Assembly (NCBI GenBank): GCA_907165065.1
Contig: OU015535.1
Span: forward strand, 1,736,001 to 1,800,000
DNA from: Caprimulgus europaeus
Taxonomy: Eukaryota; Chordata; Aves; Caprimulgiformes; Caprimulgidae
Length of the DNA: 64,000 nucleotides
Direction of reading: 5' to 3'
A program made the position numbers and the translations under genes. Of the stretch, positions 14,412-26,152 are shown one piece after another (the first letter of the stretch is position 1; every line of letters starts with the position of its first letter). The notes under the pieces are model-generated. The model was not told where the DNA came from. It searched no databases and worked only from the letters and a program-made list of their open reading frames with translations.

Positions 14412-14876
14412 TCCTCACATGCTGCAGCGTGTCCAGAGAAGGGCAGCGGAGCTGGGGAAGGGTCTGGAGCACAAGTGTGCTGAGTTCTGGCTGAGGGAAC
14501 TGGGGGTGCTGAGCCTGGAGAAAAGGAGGCTGAGGGGAGACCTTCTGGCTCTGTCCAAGTCCCTGCAAGGAGGGTGGAGAGAGGTCGGGGTGGGTCTGTT
14601 CAACCAAGGAGCAAGGGACAGGACAAGAGGAAATGGGCACCAGTTGTGGCCAGGGCAGTTGAGATGGGATGTGAGGAAGAATTTCTTTGCTGAAAGGGTT
14701 CTGAGGCACTGGAAGGGGTTGCCCAGGGCAGTGGTGGAGTCCCCATCCCTGGAGGGATTGAAGAGTCGTGTAGACACAGTGCTGAGGGACAGGGGTCAGT
14801 GGGGACTGGTCAGTGCTGGGTTCAAGGTTGGATGTGATGAGCTTAAAGGTCCCAGGCGATTCTGTGACTCTGAGAA
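14412..14876 (+). mobile_element. CR1 LINE fragment with a still-open C-terminal reverse-transcriptase frame
   Basis: The plus strand reads from CATGCTGCAGCGTGTCCAGA through GAGAAAAGGAGGCTGAGGGG to CGATTCTGTGACTCTG. The frame starting at 14419 is open for 187 codons, running past the element into flanking DNA, and contains LREL-type CR1 sequence: [40 protein letters not shown] and [20 protein letters not shown]. It is the same subfamily as the copy at 37 kb, 5'-truncated, and lacks the endonuclease and most of the RT domain. Confidence 0.93.
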
Positions 14877-15027
14877 CAGCACAAGGAGAAGGTGCATGTG
14901 CATTAGGGACAGGAGCATCACCCAGTGTGGAAGCAGCGTGTGTCTCAGAGACAGCACTCTCCTGAGACACACTAAAAGATGAGATTTTCCACACTCTGTA
15001 AAATTTCAAGGCCTTTGAGCATGCCTC

Positions 15028-15059
15028 AAAAAAAAAAAAAAAAAAAAGAAAGAAAGAAA
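15028..15059 (+). repeat. Poly(A) followed by (GAAA)n
   Basis: Twenty As followed by three GAAA units. It follows about 150 bp of unassigned sequence after the CR1 end. CR1 does not make poly(A) tails, so this tract is independent of it. Confidence 0.9.
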
Positions 15060-18000
15060 CAAGAAGTGTCTCTGTTGTGTGACCATTATTGATTTCATCA
15101 CACCAACAGCATGGTCATTTGTTGAGTTCTAGGGTTTTTCCACCCCCTAGCAATACCTTGGTGCTAAAAACTAAATAAACTCCAACCCTCTAAACTGACC
15201 TTGTAGCAATGCACAATAAATCAGGCCCAACTTCGTTAGCACTGACCTTGGCAGTTCTTGATATGTCTGCATCTGAAAGCTGAAATACTCCCTGTCCTTA
15301 GCTGGGAAAGGACTTTCATGTGAACTAAAGCTTACAAACTGCATTTCTTAACAACAACTATCATCTCTTGTCTCACTTAATTATTATTATTAATTAAAAT
15401 GAACCTTAATAAGAAATCATGCAGACAGCAGTGTACCACACGTACTTATCTGTTTTAGATGACATTAGGTGGGGCCTATGTGAGGGCTGGTCAGCTCTGT
15501 GGAAAAATAAAAGGTTAGTCTTTGGTTTTACCTGTACCCTGAAAATGTGTCATTCAAATTTCCTTAAATTCTTTGCTTAACAGAATGAAAGGGAGACAGC
15601 AGGTATAATTCTCTAGTTGCAAACATGAAAATGGCCATGCTACAACACAGGAATGGCCTATTTCCACTGCAGCATTTGGGAAAAAATCAGCCTTCCAGTT
15701 TTAATGAGGAGGAATATAGAAAAAACAGATGGCAATTGTTTAGAATGCAGTTTATTGCATTCTTCATTTGGTGACTCAGCTTTATTTCTCAAGCTGTGGA
15801 GACCCATTACACCAAGAGCCTTAGGTATTTAAAAGTAAGACAGAATTACTGCAACTACTCCACGAAGAACAGATCTCTGTTAGAGCTTGTTAACTTTCAG
15901 ACATACATATTTACTTTTCTGAGGCCAGAATAAAGCAAACTTTTTGAATTCCTAATATTGTTCTCAAGCAAATGCAGTCAGCTTTAAAAAAACCCCATGT
16001 CTGCAGTCTATCCACGCTGCTGCTGCCACACTCCATGAAACCCTTCAGTTCAATCAGTGTGCTGGCACGGAAGGCTGCACAGTTAGACTGCAGCTCACCT
16101 TTCACATCCCTGCTTCGCCTGTGCTGCTGGTCTGTGCAAACACCCTTTTCATCAGCAGACAGAATGAACTACAATTGGCATGTATTAAACAAGCACCACT
16201 GAAATTAAAGGTCTAACAAAGATTATTTGTGCTCCTTCTTCCTCTATAAACCAAGAATTTCTATAAAATGAGGCTACGTAGCCTTTCTTTTTGCAAATCC
16301 AATAAAACATCTTAGTTGCTAATTCAGACAGTTCACTATTTCTTAGAAGTACTGTTCCTGTGTGAACAGTTGTTAATTGCCATCATTATGTTCATGTTGC
16401 AGTGTACTCAGTTTTCAATTTACACAAACACATGAGATCACAACCCTAAAGTACGCTCGCTACGCCCAGCGCTATTCAATGAGCTGTAGCATTCAGAGCG
16501 ACTCCTGCACTGCTTGCTGGCCTGTAAGAAAGTGTCTGTCTAGGCATTACAGACTGTATAAAACCAGATTAATTCACAGAATAACTAGTGAGGTGGTCTG
16601 ATGTATCAGTACAGTAGGAGACTCACCTTTAAGGTTGCCATTCCATTCCAACCATTATTTAAGACATTACAGGACTCCAGTTTCATGGTGGAATAACACG
16701 TGCACAAGTGGATACAGGCAAAACTGATCTGTATAAAATAGTCTGCTTCTGTGACTGAGGCACAAAGATTCTTTGCACATGGAGTGGAGAAGTGGGCCTC
16801 AACTTCTGCTATATTTTTCATGGCAAGCAGCGTATCTCCTGCTGCAGCACGTTAGGAAATGCACTGTGACTTCATTAATGATCAAGTCCTTTTTGTACAG
16901 CCACGCACAGATCCCCAACACCTACCTACAGCATGCTGTAACTGCTACTGACACACAGCTTCTGTGAGAGAGCAAGACTTCTGGGAAGAGTTTTTAAATA
17001 GCATCAAACCAAGCTTTGCTTTTCATCCTTGTCTTATGCCTCAGCAAATGGTACATTCAGAAAAATGGCATTTTAGACAGCTTTTTCCCCCACAGCATAT
17101 CTTTCTTTGAACTACTTTTTCTAGTTAACCAGTTCATATTTTTATTAACCAAATGAAACCAGACTAGAGAACATCTAGTAACTGTCTGGATTTTTATGAC
17201 AATAGAGGGAAATTATCCCTAGCAATAGACAGAGCTGGTGAAGCATTAGGAGTTATATGGAGTTGTGTTCACAGTCACAGTTAGATGCAGATTTCAAATT
17301 AATTTATCAGCACATGGTCTTGCATCTAATCACAACAAACAGTGTGAAATCTTGATGGAGCATGGAACCTCTACAGCTCTATCACTCATCATTTTTGTTT
17401 CAGTATCCTACTCCCTGAAGCATAAATGAATGCAGGCTAGAGAAAACAGAACAGACCGCTCTTGCCTTGCAGTGTAGCCACTGCACATCAGACTTATTTT
17501 TCTGTCCCAATCCAGTTTTTACTGTGTTATTTGTAAAACATGCATCTATTCTACAGATCAGTGAAAGAGCTAAGTCTGAAACACTCCAGGTATTTCCAAC
17601 TTGCTAACAGCATTAAAAACATAATTCTTAACTGGGAACTCTCAAAGCTGTCTAACACTATCAACAGTAAATAGAAGAAATCACAAGGAAAATTGGGTTG
17701 TGATATAATGGTTGGTTTGTCTATTATTTGTTTGATTTAGAGTGAGGAGTTACTTTACTGTCTTACAAATTGATATGTCTGTAGGTCAGGATATACAAGA
17801 TAAAGAGGAATTGGATGGAATCACCTAGAATGCAGATCCAGGGCAATTTTTCCCTCCAGAAATCAAAACACGACTGTTTTACTATGGCTTGCACTCCAAA
17901 ACTGCATCTTTGTGACACCATGTTCACACCTAGAAACAGTAACAGGAAAAAAAAAAGATAAAAGATAAAAGATGAGCATTTACAGAACTGATGACACTGC

Positions 18001-21000
18001 ATACTAGAAAGAATGAAAGTCCAGGTTTGGCTTTTCTCCTTCTCAGGCTCCTCTGTTTTTGTGCAGTCTCATCTGTTTCTACTATCTAAAATCATTATTT
18101 GATTCTCAGTGCTTACTGATTGCCAATCCTGTTCAATAGTATGGTATCAAGCTCTAGTCTGGCTTTATAATCTCATCATAGGATATTTCTTTGAGCTGTG
18201 AGTACATCTAATTTCTGTTTGTAGAACTTTGTTCTCTGATCTTAACATGGTGTCAATAGCTTTAAGTGTTTTAATTGCATGTCTAAGCAATAACCATTAA
18301 AGCATTTTCTCTTAGTTCCTGGGATACATTTAGCACTGGTAATACCAAGTTGCCCAGAAGTCTGGGGCTTGGGTTTTGGGGTTTTTGTTGTTGTTTTGTT
18401 TGGTTTTTTTACTTAACAAAAGGCAACTTTGATAAACAGTGGCCAAGATAAAGACAATTAACCTCAGAATGAATTTCAGAGACTGCATACCACAAAGCTG
18501 AAACAATTAATCCAGAAAAGGCTAATTTCATCAATATTTCTGTTTGCAACTGCCTATAGTCTAAGAACTTACTCCAATAGTATTTTAAGAATCTTATAAA
18601 CTCAATCAGAAGATACAGAATGCAATAAGCAGTGTATTGGGTGATCTCACATGGCTACCTGAAAAGAGACACAAGAGATTACTGAGATCAGAACTGGATG
18701 CCTGGTGTTCAGAGGGTCAGACCCTAGCTGAGCTGCAGCCAGTGCTTTTGATGGCATTTTTAAAACTCTTCTTATACAATCCACATGAATCAACACTTTC
18801 TTTTTTTAAAAGAGCACTCGAATCTTGCAATGTTCATATAATTACATTTTAACTGTTCTGGAAAAAGTAATTAAGTAGGAATTAGAATCTTTAGAACCAC
18901 TTCCCTACTTCAGAACTTCACCCTCTTGCTTATGTCCACAGATCAAGAAACAGGGCTGCATCTTACTATGCCATGACTTCCTCTGCTGAGCCAAAACAGC
19001 CCTATCATGGGACTGAGAATGACTGCAGCAGGCACATCACGTCACCTGCAGCTCTGCCTGCTCCCCTCTGCTCTCCATTATCTGCACTTCTGTGATTACC
19101 ACAGGATGTAGTCTTGGCAAACACTAACTCATCTAATTTACAGTAATACTCCAAGACAATCATAGTATCTTGAAATTAAGAATCATCAGACACACTAGGT
19201 TTTGGATATCCCACACAAAAAAACCCTATCCACTTCTGATATTTACCAATTTGTTTTGATTCATAAAGGAATCAAATTAAGATCTGATTCTGTTTCCATT
19301 CTTGAACAAGCTATTACAAGTTACTTCTACTCAGGCAGCAATCAAACACTTCCTTCTGATCTGGGACCCTGTTGAGCTGCTTATCCTAAAACACAAATAG
19401 CTGTCAGCAGAGCTGCTGTGTATACCTGCACTCACCCAGCTCCTCAAGGTGCACACGCAGAGCCTGCCCTGACACAGCCATTTCTGAAAGTCCCATGCAC
19501 TAAGCAAGATCCAAACTCTAATGTAGCCATGGACAAAAGGAGGAAGCCCACATTCCAGTAAGCCTGTATGTTGCGAATGATAAAGTAGCTGGATGCCTCT
19601 ATAAAGTGAGAATCAGCCAGTGGGAAGCTGTACTGCAGCTGGAGAACAGCGTCCACACAGAGAGTCCTCGTCACCAGCACAAAAAGACTGAATACCCTTG
19701 GTGACACTTTAGGTGGATGGGTGTCACAGGAGACATCAGCCAAGAATGAGGAGACAGAAACTAGCATACAATATATGGAAGCAGCAAATAAATATGCTGA
19801 TACCTACATACACCAAGAAGGATTCTATGTGATTCACAGGAAAAGCAAGAGAAGCTCTTGCTGGCTGCAGTTCCAACATCACATGCAGGGGAAGCAGACA
19901 ACAGGCTGCAGCTTTCTGTTCAGGAAATTTTCAGTCTCCTTGGCTCATCTCTAACACAGACCTACACAGACATTAAGCCTATTTTGCCCCTTTTGTACCT
20001 GTAGCAAACACACAGGCAAAAAACCCACAGAACAAATGATGAGCTTTTGGCTTAAGCATTCCTCACCCCCTTTGATTTTGAGCTTGTGGACTGACAAAAC
20101 ACAAAGTCCTTCACTTCCAGCGACAAAAATGCAAACACTGGGATGTTCTCAGTGTCTCTCAGTCCCAGCTGAAAGCAAAATACAGCACTACTGCAGCTAC
20201 TGAAAAGAAGCCAGCTCTGTTCCAGCTAAAAACCAGGACAATACACACCCCTTATTCCATACCATTTACATCATGCTCAGATCTTTCATACTTCCTAACA
20301 GATTTAGATTAATCACTACTACTATTAATCACAATCTTTCTTAGGTGTCAAAAGTGAAAGAAAGCAGAAATCTCTCTGCTCTTACAAAGCTTTGCAATCT
20401 GTTATAACTCTCCTAAGGACTAAGTTTAAGACACTATAAAGACAAGATGCTTTATTTCAAGTAAGTCTTGAATACCTTTTCTTTTTTCCCCTCCCACAAA
20501 TCAAACATCCATTTCCCAAATAAAGATAATCTGTTCCAGTCGAGCTCAAAGGATGTCTACACTCAACTGCAAAATAAAACAAGTTTGGATCCTACTAATG
20601 ATACCCATAACTAGCCTTATAACTGACAACAAATAGTTTAACTAATTATCTGTAATGTTACTTTTGAAGGAAGAAATGATTTATGGAAGTGTGCTATGGC
20701 TTCACAGGCCACTGCACTGGCAAAATATAATCCTGCAGACTGGAAACACAAGATGTGCCTAACATTACTGGCAGTCTTTTTGTAGTTTTTCTACTTAATT
20801 CATCTCCAGCCAGAAATTTAATCTCAGGTAAGCTACAGGGAGGGAGGTCAGAGCTGCATCAGGCTGGTAAGTCAGAACCACAGCCCCACCACAATTATTT
20901 CTTATGCCTATTCATTATTTTCAATCCAAGTGACATTTCTGTTTTACCACAATAATCTGCATCTAGTTCCAGGCAGGCAGTGCTCTGTGCAGCACACAGC

Positions 21001-21634
21001 ATTGCTGCACAGTCAAAAGGCCATGGGAAAGCAGGGCAGGAGTTGCTTTTTCCTAAGGATCACCTACAGGTGGGTACTGAACTTGCACTGAGTCAGGCAC
21101 TGAGCAACACAAACTCCTGTTCTCACTGCCAGGGTAAGCCTAGGAGAGAATCAGGCCTGGTCACAGGAGTTAGTTCTTCATACAGCTTACCAAAACATTC
21201 TCTCTTTTTAGAAGGAATTAATTCTACTGATCTGCAGTAAAGAGTGACTGGCTGTAGCAAAATAGCCTGTATGAAGGATAAGATAAAGAAGAGAAAATTA
21301 AGTGAGCATTGGATGGGAAATCTGAGATGTTACCAAAAGTGTCAGGATCATGGAAAGACTAAAAACTTGAAAATCCCACTATTGAAAGTTTAAGCTAATG
21401 GCTGGCACATACTGACCAGTTTGCAAGCTTGCCTCTGGAATGGCTGGGAACACACAACCCGTGCTACATTCAAGGCAAATTCAGGACACGGCATCACGTG
21501 GGATAAGGCCCTTTAGTATTGCTTCTCATATGCTCTGCAGTTCAGAATCAACCAGGGGGTATAAGGAAGGTCACCTTCCACTGAGCAAAGACAGCAAGTG
21601 AATATGCTTCTTCACCAAAGGATTGCAGTGTTCA
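15060..21634. other. Intergenic, no gene recognised
   Basis: AT-rich sequence with no recognisable exon, RNA gene or transposon. It holds a G/T-rich low-complexity tract at 18361-18408. Confidence 0.6.
18361..18408 (+). repeat. G/T-rich low-complexity tract
   Basis: GGGTTTTGGGGTTTTTGTTG followed by TTGTTTTGTTTGG and a run of seven Ts. It is one of several GGGGTTTT/AAAACCCC-type tracts scattered across the window. Confidence 0.8.
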
Positions 21635-22188
21635 GAAAAAAGAAAAAGGAGGGAAAAGGAAAAAGGAGGGAAAAGGAAAAAGGAGGGAAAAGGAAAAAGG
21701 AGGGAAAAGGAAAAAGGAGGGAAAAGGAAAAAGGAGGGAAAAGGAAAAAGGAGGGAAAAGGAAAAAGGAGGGAAAAGGAAAAAGGAGGGAAAAGGAAAAA
21801 GGAGGGAAAAGGAAAAAGGAGGGAAAAGGAAAAAGGAGGGAAAAGGAAAAAGGAGGGAAAAGGAAAAAGGAGGGAAAAGGAAAAAGGAGGGAAAAGGAAA
21901 AAGGAGGGAAAAGGAAAAAGGAGGGAAAAGGAAAAAGGAGGGAAAAGGAAAAAGGAGGGAAAAGGAAAAAGGAGGGAAAAGGAAAAAGGAGGGAAAAGGA
22001 AAAAGAAAAAGGAGGGAAAAGGAAAAAGAAAAAGGAGGGAAAAGGAAAAAGAAAAAGGAGGGAAAAAGAAAAAGAAAAAGAAAAAGGAGGGAAAAAGAAA
22101 AAGAAAAAGAAAAAGGAGGGAAAAAGAAAAAGAAAAAGGAGGGAAAAAGAAAAAGAAAAAGGAGGGAAAAAGAAAAAGGAGGGAAAAA
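21635..22188 (+). repeat. Polypurine minisatellite, 17-bp unit with nested AAAAAG expansion
   Basis: From about 21643 to 22000 there are about 21 near-perfect copies of a 17-bp unit, AAAAAGGAGGGAAAAGG. From 22001 to 22188 the units lengthen to 23 and 29 bp by gain of AAAAAG hexamers, and AAAAGG changes to AAAAAG. There is not one pyrimidine on the plus strand over more than 500 bp. The array has no stop in any frame, which produces open frames of about 190-230 codons on both strands (Lys/Glu/Gly/Arg-rich and Phe/Pro/Leu/Ser-rich). These are artefacts of composition. It lies about 3 kb past the HDAC11 3' end. Confidence 0.98.
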
Positions 22189-25100
22189 ATGTTTTCAATT
22201 ATTCAAGAACTGGCATAAGATACAACACCAGCAGCCTAGACCCTGCAGCTTTCTGAACTCAGCAAGCTCCTTCAGCTCCTGGCAGCACAGCGTGAGCAAA
22301 GTCTAGATCCAAGATTACTAACTTCATAACTTCTGGATTTGTCAGAGAGCCTTCTCCCCTTGTAGGACACAACTGTATATTACAATTTGTGAAGTACAAG
22401 AAATTCCCAATTTTGCTTCACAGACCACAAAAAACATATGCAGCCAGCACTGAAGAGAACTGTGTGCCTTGTTGTATGTGCAAGAGGAGGCAGGAACACT
22501 GCTGAACAACTTACTCTGGTAGCAGGACCAGAAGGTACCAGGGAATGGTCTCAGGGTCATTAGGTTCCTCAAGCTGTGAGAAGCAGCAAGGGAGAGGGAA
22601 CATAGGAGCACAGACATTTATTATTCACCAAGCAAAAGCATTTCATGCCCCACACACAATAAGCTCTCCAGTAATTAATTTTCTCAATATCTTTTTCCCC
22701 CCTCCCTCTCATCACAGCTGTCTGACTACAGCATTTCTCAAATTCTTCCTTGCATTCATGGTACAAGTCTGGGATAACATAGTGCAGGGTGTTAAAAAAC
22801 CAACCAACCAAACAACCCAAAGTCAAACAAACAAGTTATACCTGCAGTGTGGAAGAGATTGATATTACCAGCTACAGCTAATATTTAGTCAGCATAAGAC
22901 TACAGCCACAACACCCACCCAAGATCTATACTGTGTGTCAACTGTCAAAGGCATGGTGGGGCTTGGAGCTCTCAAACCAAACAGAGGAAAACACCAACTC
23001 TTTGGTTTCTTTTTTAAATCAATTTCACACATGGATGACTAGCAAGAAATGCATGTTCATACTTTAACTATAACCTATTGAACAATCTTCTCTATTTCTT
23101 AAGTAATTTGAGTCAAAACTAATGTCTTATTATGACATACAAGCCCTACTAGGTCTTTCTTCAAGATAGTTTTTCAGTTGTTGGTTAAGTCATCAGTTCT
23201 GAAACCTCCTTCCTGTTATGGGAAGATTTTATAGTTATAACTGCAATTAAAAAAACCCACTAAAATAAATTTAAAAGCTTCTCACTTTTTCCCCACAGAG
23301 TTTGTGACTACATGGCATTCTCCTAGCAGACTTACTCAGGTCTTTGCATTCCACACAAGTTTTTGTCAAAGCTAGAAGTTTTGATGGTGGTAGGTCAAGG
23401 CAAGGTTCATCCATGATGGATTTTTCAGTGAACACTGCCTAATAACAACAGTATATTAACTATGAATCATGTCAGATCTGTGCTCAATCAACTTAGAAAC
23501 AGTTTCACTACTTTAAAAAAACAAAACAAAAACCCCCCACAGTACACATTTATCTTTGACTAGTTTCTTAATGTGCAGAAATTAATCTTTTGGTTTTAGC
23601 AACCAAGTCAAATAGGACACTGAATTAAAATTTCTGAAAAATATGAAGAAGTAGTTCTCTGTTTACCAAATCTAACTTTATAATTAACACTGAAAATATG
23701 ACTGTGGCTTAAAAATAATGAATTTTACAGATGACTCTGGAAGCTAGCAAGCTCTTCTGCAAACATTCAGTTCTCAGAGACAGTGATTTATAAAACACCT
23801 CAAACTATCACAGCCTTAACAGAAGCTTAGTTTACTTTAGCATCTGTAACAATAAAATACTTAAACTAGGAGTTACAATATAGGTAATGGAATGGAGCTT
23901 GGAATTAGAAAGTGACTTTAACCCTTGATGATATCTTAAGAAGTACTTGGATACAAATCTTCCAAGCTCACTTTAAGAGGTCAACACATTAACTCTCAGA
24001 GAATTCATCTGCTGTTGACAAACCTTGTACTATCCACCCTTAAGACTCACTGCAGCTTCAGTGATGTTTGGAGTAGGAAAAACAGATCTTCTTGTCTTTT
24101 CAATTAACTGTCCCAAAGTTTTTGACAGCCAAGAAACATGTGAAGTGAAAAGAAAAGTCAGTCAGCACTGTTCAACATCATTTTAATCTCCATGGAGGGG
24201 AAAATAATATAAACATGTTAACACAAACAGAAAGTGTTTTGGAAAAGACCATATGGTGCTATGACAGGGTTTTAGTTTATAGAAATGTAATTTATAATTT
24301 TATAAAAATTATATGAAAGAATAACAACATCTTTCAGTAACATCAGACAGTATAGAAAAAATAAATCTCAACATTAGTTGTACTCTGATGGTCCTTCTAG
24401 TAAGAAATTTAAAAGTGCTTTTTAATAACAGTGTTGCAACTCAACATTAGTGCAAGAAGTCAAATCTGTTTTAAAGCAGATATTTATAGCAATTGTGCAA
24501 GTTCTTACAATTAACAAACTCCATCAATCTAAAAATCAACACTAAGTGAGGTAAGTAGTCTAATTAGAATTCAACATTCCTTAAATGTTTACCACCAATT
24601 CTACTACAAGGAAAATACTGGTGTTTCCTCAGAGAAGGGCTCAAACCTAAACATGACATGAAGCTTGTACTACAAATCAGGGAATAATTGGAAGCTAAAA
24701 AAGCTCTTGCAAGATACAGTTCAGTATCAGTACAGTTCAGTTATGACCCAGTGCTACAAACAGTACCTAATGCCAAGTAAACCAACTTAAATAAATGCAA
24801 CATTTACAATTAGTGCACTGAATTTGCTTTTGAATACGCTGTTTTGTTCCCAAATCCTCCCAGAAGCTCCCATATAAAGTTAGCACATTAAATTCATGTA
24901 GAAAATGCACTATATTTTCATCTGTAAATATGAACAATTTGGTTACCAACTATGACTGCAACTGAGTACCGTTACTCCTTGAGCAAGTGAAAAACACAGC
25001 ACTAGTTATGGGGAAAAAAATAAAATTACTCTTCACTGTTTTATATGTGACAAGCTGGCAATAATGAAAGACACCCTGTATTTGTACATAGTATTTTCTG

Positions 25101-25259
25101 CAAGAATTCTCAGAACTCTCAAATTAGTTTTCACTTTGTTACAGTTTCTTTAATCTCTGATTTATGATGCATAGTAACTATTGCCTTTTATATGTGGGCC
25201 TCATTTTAAGAGGCAAAAACTAGATTGTTAATGCTGAGCCCTTATGGCTCATTTGCCTA
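22189..25259. other. Intergenic downstream of HDAC11, no gene recognised
   Basis: AT-rich DNA. Includes an AACCAACCAACCAAACAACCC-like simple tract near 22796-22832. No exon or transposon was recognised. Confidence 0.6.
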
Positions 25260-25909
25260 TTGAGCCAAAGGCATTTCATATTTTATTTCTCAAGGTGTTT
25301 ATAAGTAGAATTTAAGTCACTACCAACAACAGGAATAAAATATAAATTATTGAGCTTTCATTCTAATAGGCTATGGCTTAAAAGCCTTTCAACTGAACTA
25401 GTTTTTATAGTATTGCACTTAAATTTAGTGTTAAACTGACAGTTGAAGCCTGCACAGAACTTGTTTTATAACAATATTTCAATAAAAAAGCAATAAATAA
25501 AACACAGTATCTTAAAAAAAAAAAGCCAGTAGGTTGCCAATAGGTTTAGTCCATATTTCTCCCACCACAGCTCAAATTGCATCATCTGAAATAGGTCTGG
25601 GACAGTCTTTGGATACCAACTGCATAGTTCTTGCAACATAACAGACTACCCATAACAATAAGAGAAGCAATTAAAGCTTTCTACAGTAATATTACAAACT
25701 GAAAGACAGTACCCTTGAGTATACATCTCAATTAGCTTAAAAGGATTTGTTGCTTTTGCTCCAGATAGCCTCTGTGACTGTGTTATTATCTGTACCGTGT
25801 TATTTTACAGGCAAGTCCTTTTAAAATACATTATATTAACCCTGATAACGACGGGGAGACTTCCTGCTCCTAAACCAGGAACTTGTTTCCTTCAAAACTT
25901 ACTCACTTG
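25260..25909 (-). other. HDAC11: Predicted HDAC11 3' UTR
   Basis: AT-rich sequence after the stop codon, with the lower end set by the first perfect AATAAA on the minus strand at 25282-25287. The boundary is inferred, and a longer UTR ending at ATTAAA (25149-25154) is also possible. Confidence 0.45.
25282..25287 (-). terminator. Candidate polyadenylation signal AATAAA of HDAC11
   Basis: This is the first perfect AATAAA on the gene strand downstream of the stop. About 15-30 nt further on, where cleavage would fall, the strand can form a small hairpin (TGGCTCA at 25245-25251 pairs with TGAGCCA at 25261-25267). An alternative ATTAAA lies at 25149-25154. Confidence 0.45.
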
Positions 25910-26152
25910 TCATTGCAGTGACAGTTTGCTTAAGTCTTTAGCAGAGTCTCTAATCATCTGTTCTACCTTGGGATTTCCAGCTCCACTGGTTGCTAGCTCC
26001 TTGTCAATAAGCCCCAGGTTGTGCAAATTGATGATGGAATCGGCAATAATCCGCGCTGTCCTCTTCTGGTAACCTCCAGACGTCACCATCAGGATGGGGA
26101 TCCTGCGGCTTCTGGCAGCCTTGAACACCACTTCATCTCTCTTCACAATTCC
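25910..26152 (-). CDS. HDAC11: HDAC11 coding exon 10 (codons 277-356 and stop), catalytic Tyr
   Basis: The acceptor is AAACTTGCAG. Codons run from [10 protein letters not shown] through the highly conserved [20 protein letters not shown] (Y304 is the transition-state tyrosine) to NLHNLGLI. A charged tail follows ([31 protein letters not shown]) and then TGA at 25910-25912. The tail departs from the short Ser/Pro-rich mammalian one. Confidence 0.97.
   Translation of the reverse strand, partial: GIVKRDEVVFKAARSRRIPILMVTSGGYQKRTARIIADSIINLHNLGLIDKELATSGAGNPKVEQMIRDSAKDLSKLSLQ

Noticed and set aside
14347..15009. 220-codon minus-strand frame over the CR1 at 14.4 kb, and its counterparts of 164 and 170 codons at 37.2-37.8 kb
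   Set aside because: They are antisense shadows of CR1 reverse-transcriptase sequence; the repeated appearance reflects the repeat, not a gene family.
18361..18408. Interstitial telomere sequence
   Set aside because: The tract mixes GGGGTTTT-like units irregularly and has no TTAGGG repeats, the vertebrate telomere unit.
21598..22306. Lys/Glu-rich proteins of about 206 and 227 residues (plus) and a Phe/Ser/Pro-rich one of 188 (minus)
   Set aside because: They are translations of the 17-bp polypurine array in different frames, with no promoter or conserved content.
1..25200. Exons of FBLN2, the expected downstream neighbour
   Set aside because: No open frame shows EGF-like cysteine patterns, anaphylatoxin-type cysteines or a fibulin signal peptide.
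25797..26072. 91-codon plus-strand frame over the last HDAC11 exon
   Set aside because: It is antisense to the conserved [14 protein letters not shown] region and has no homology of its own.
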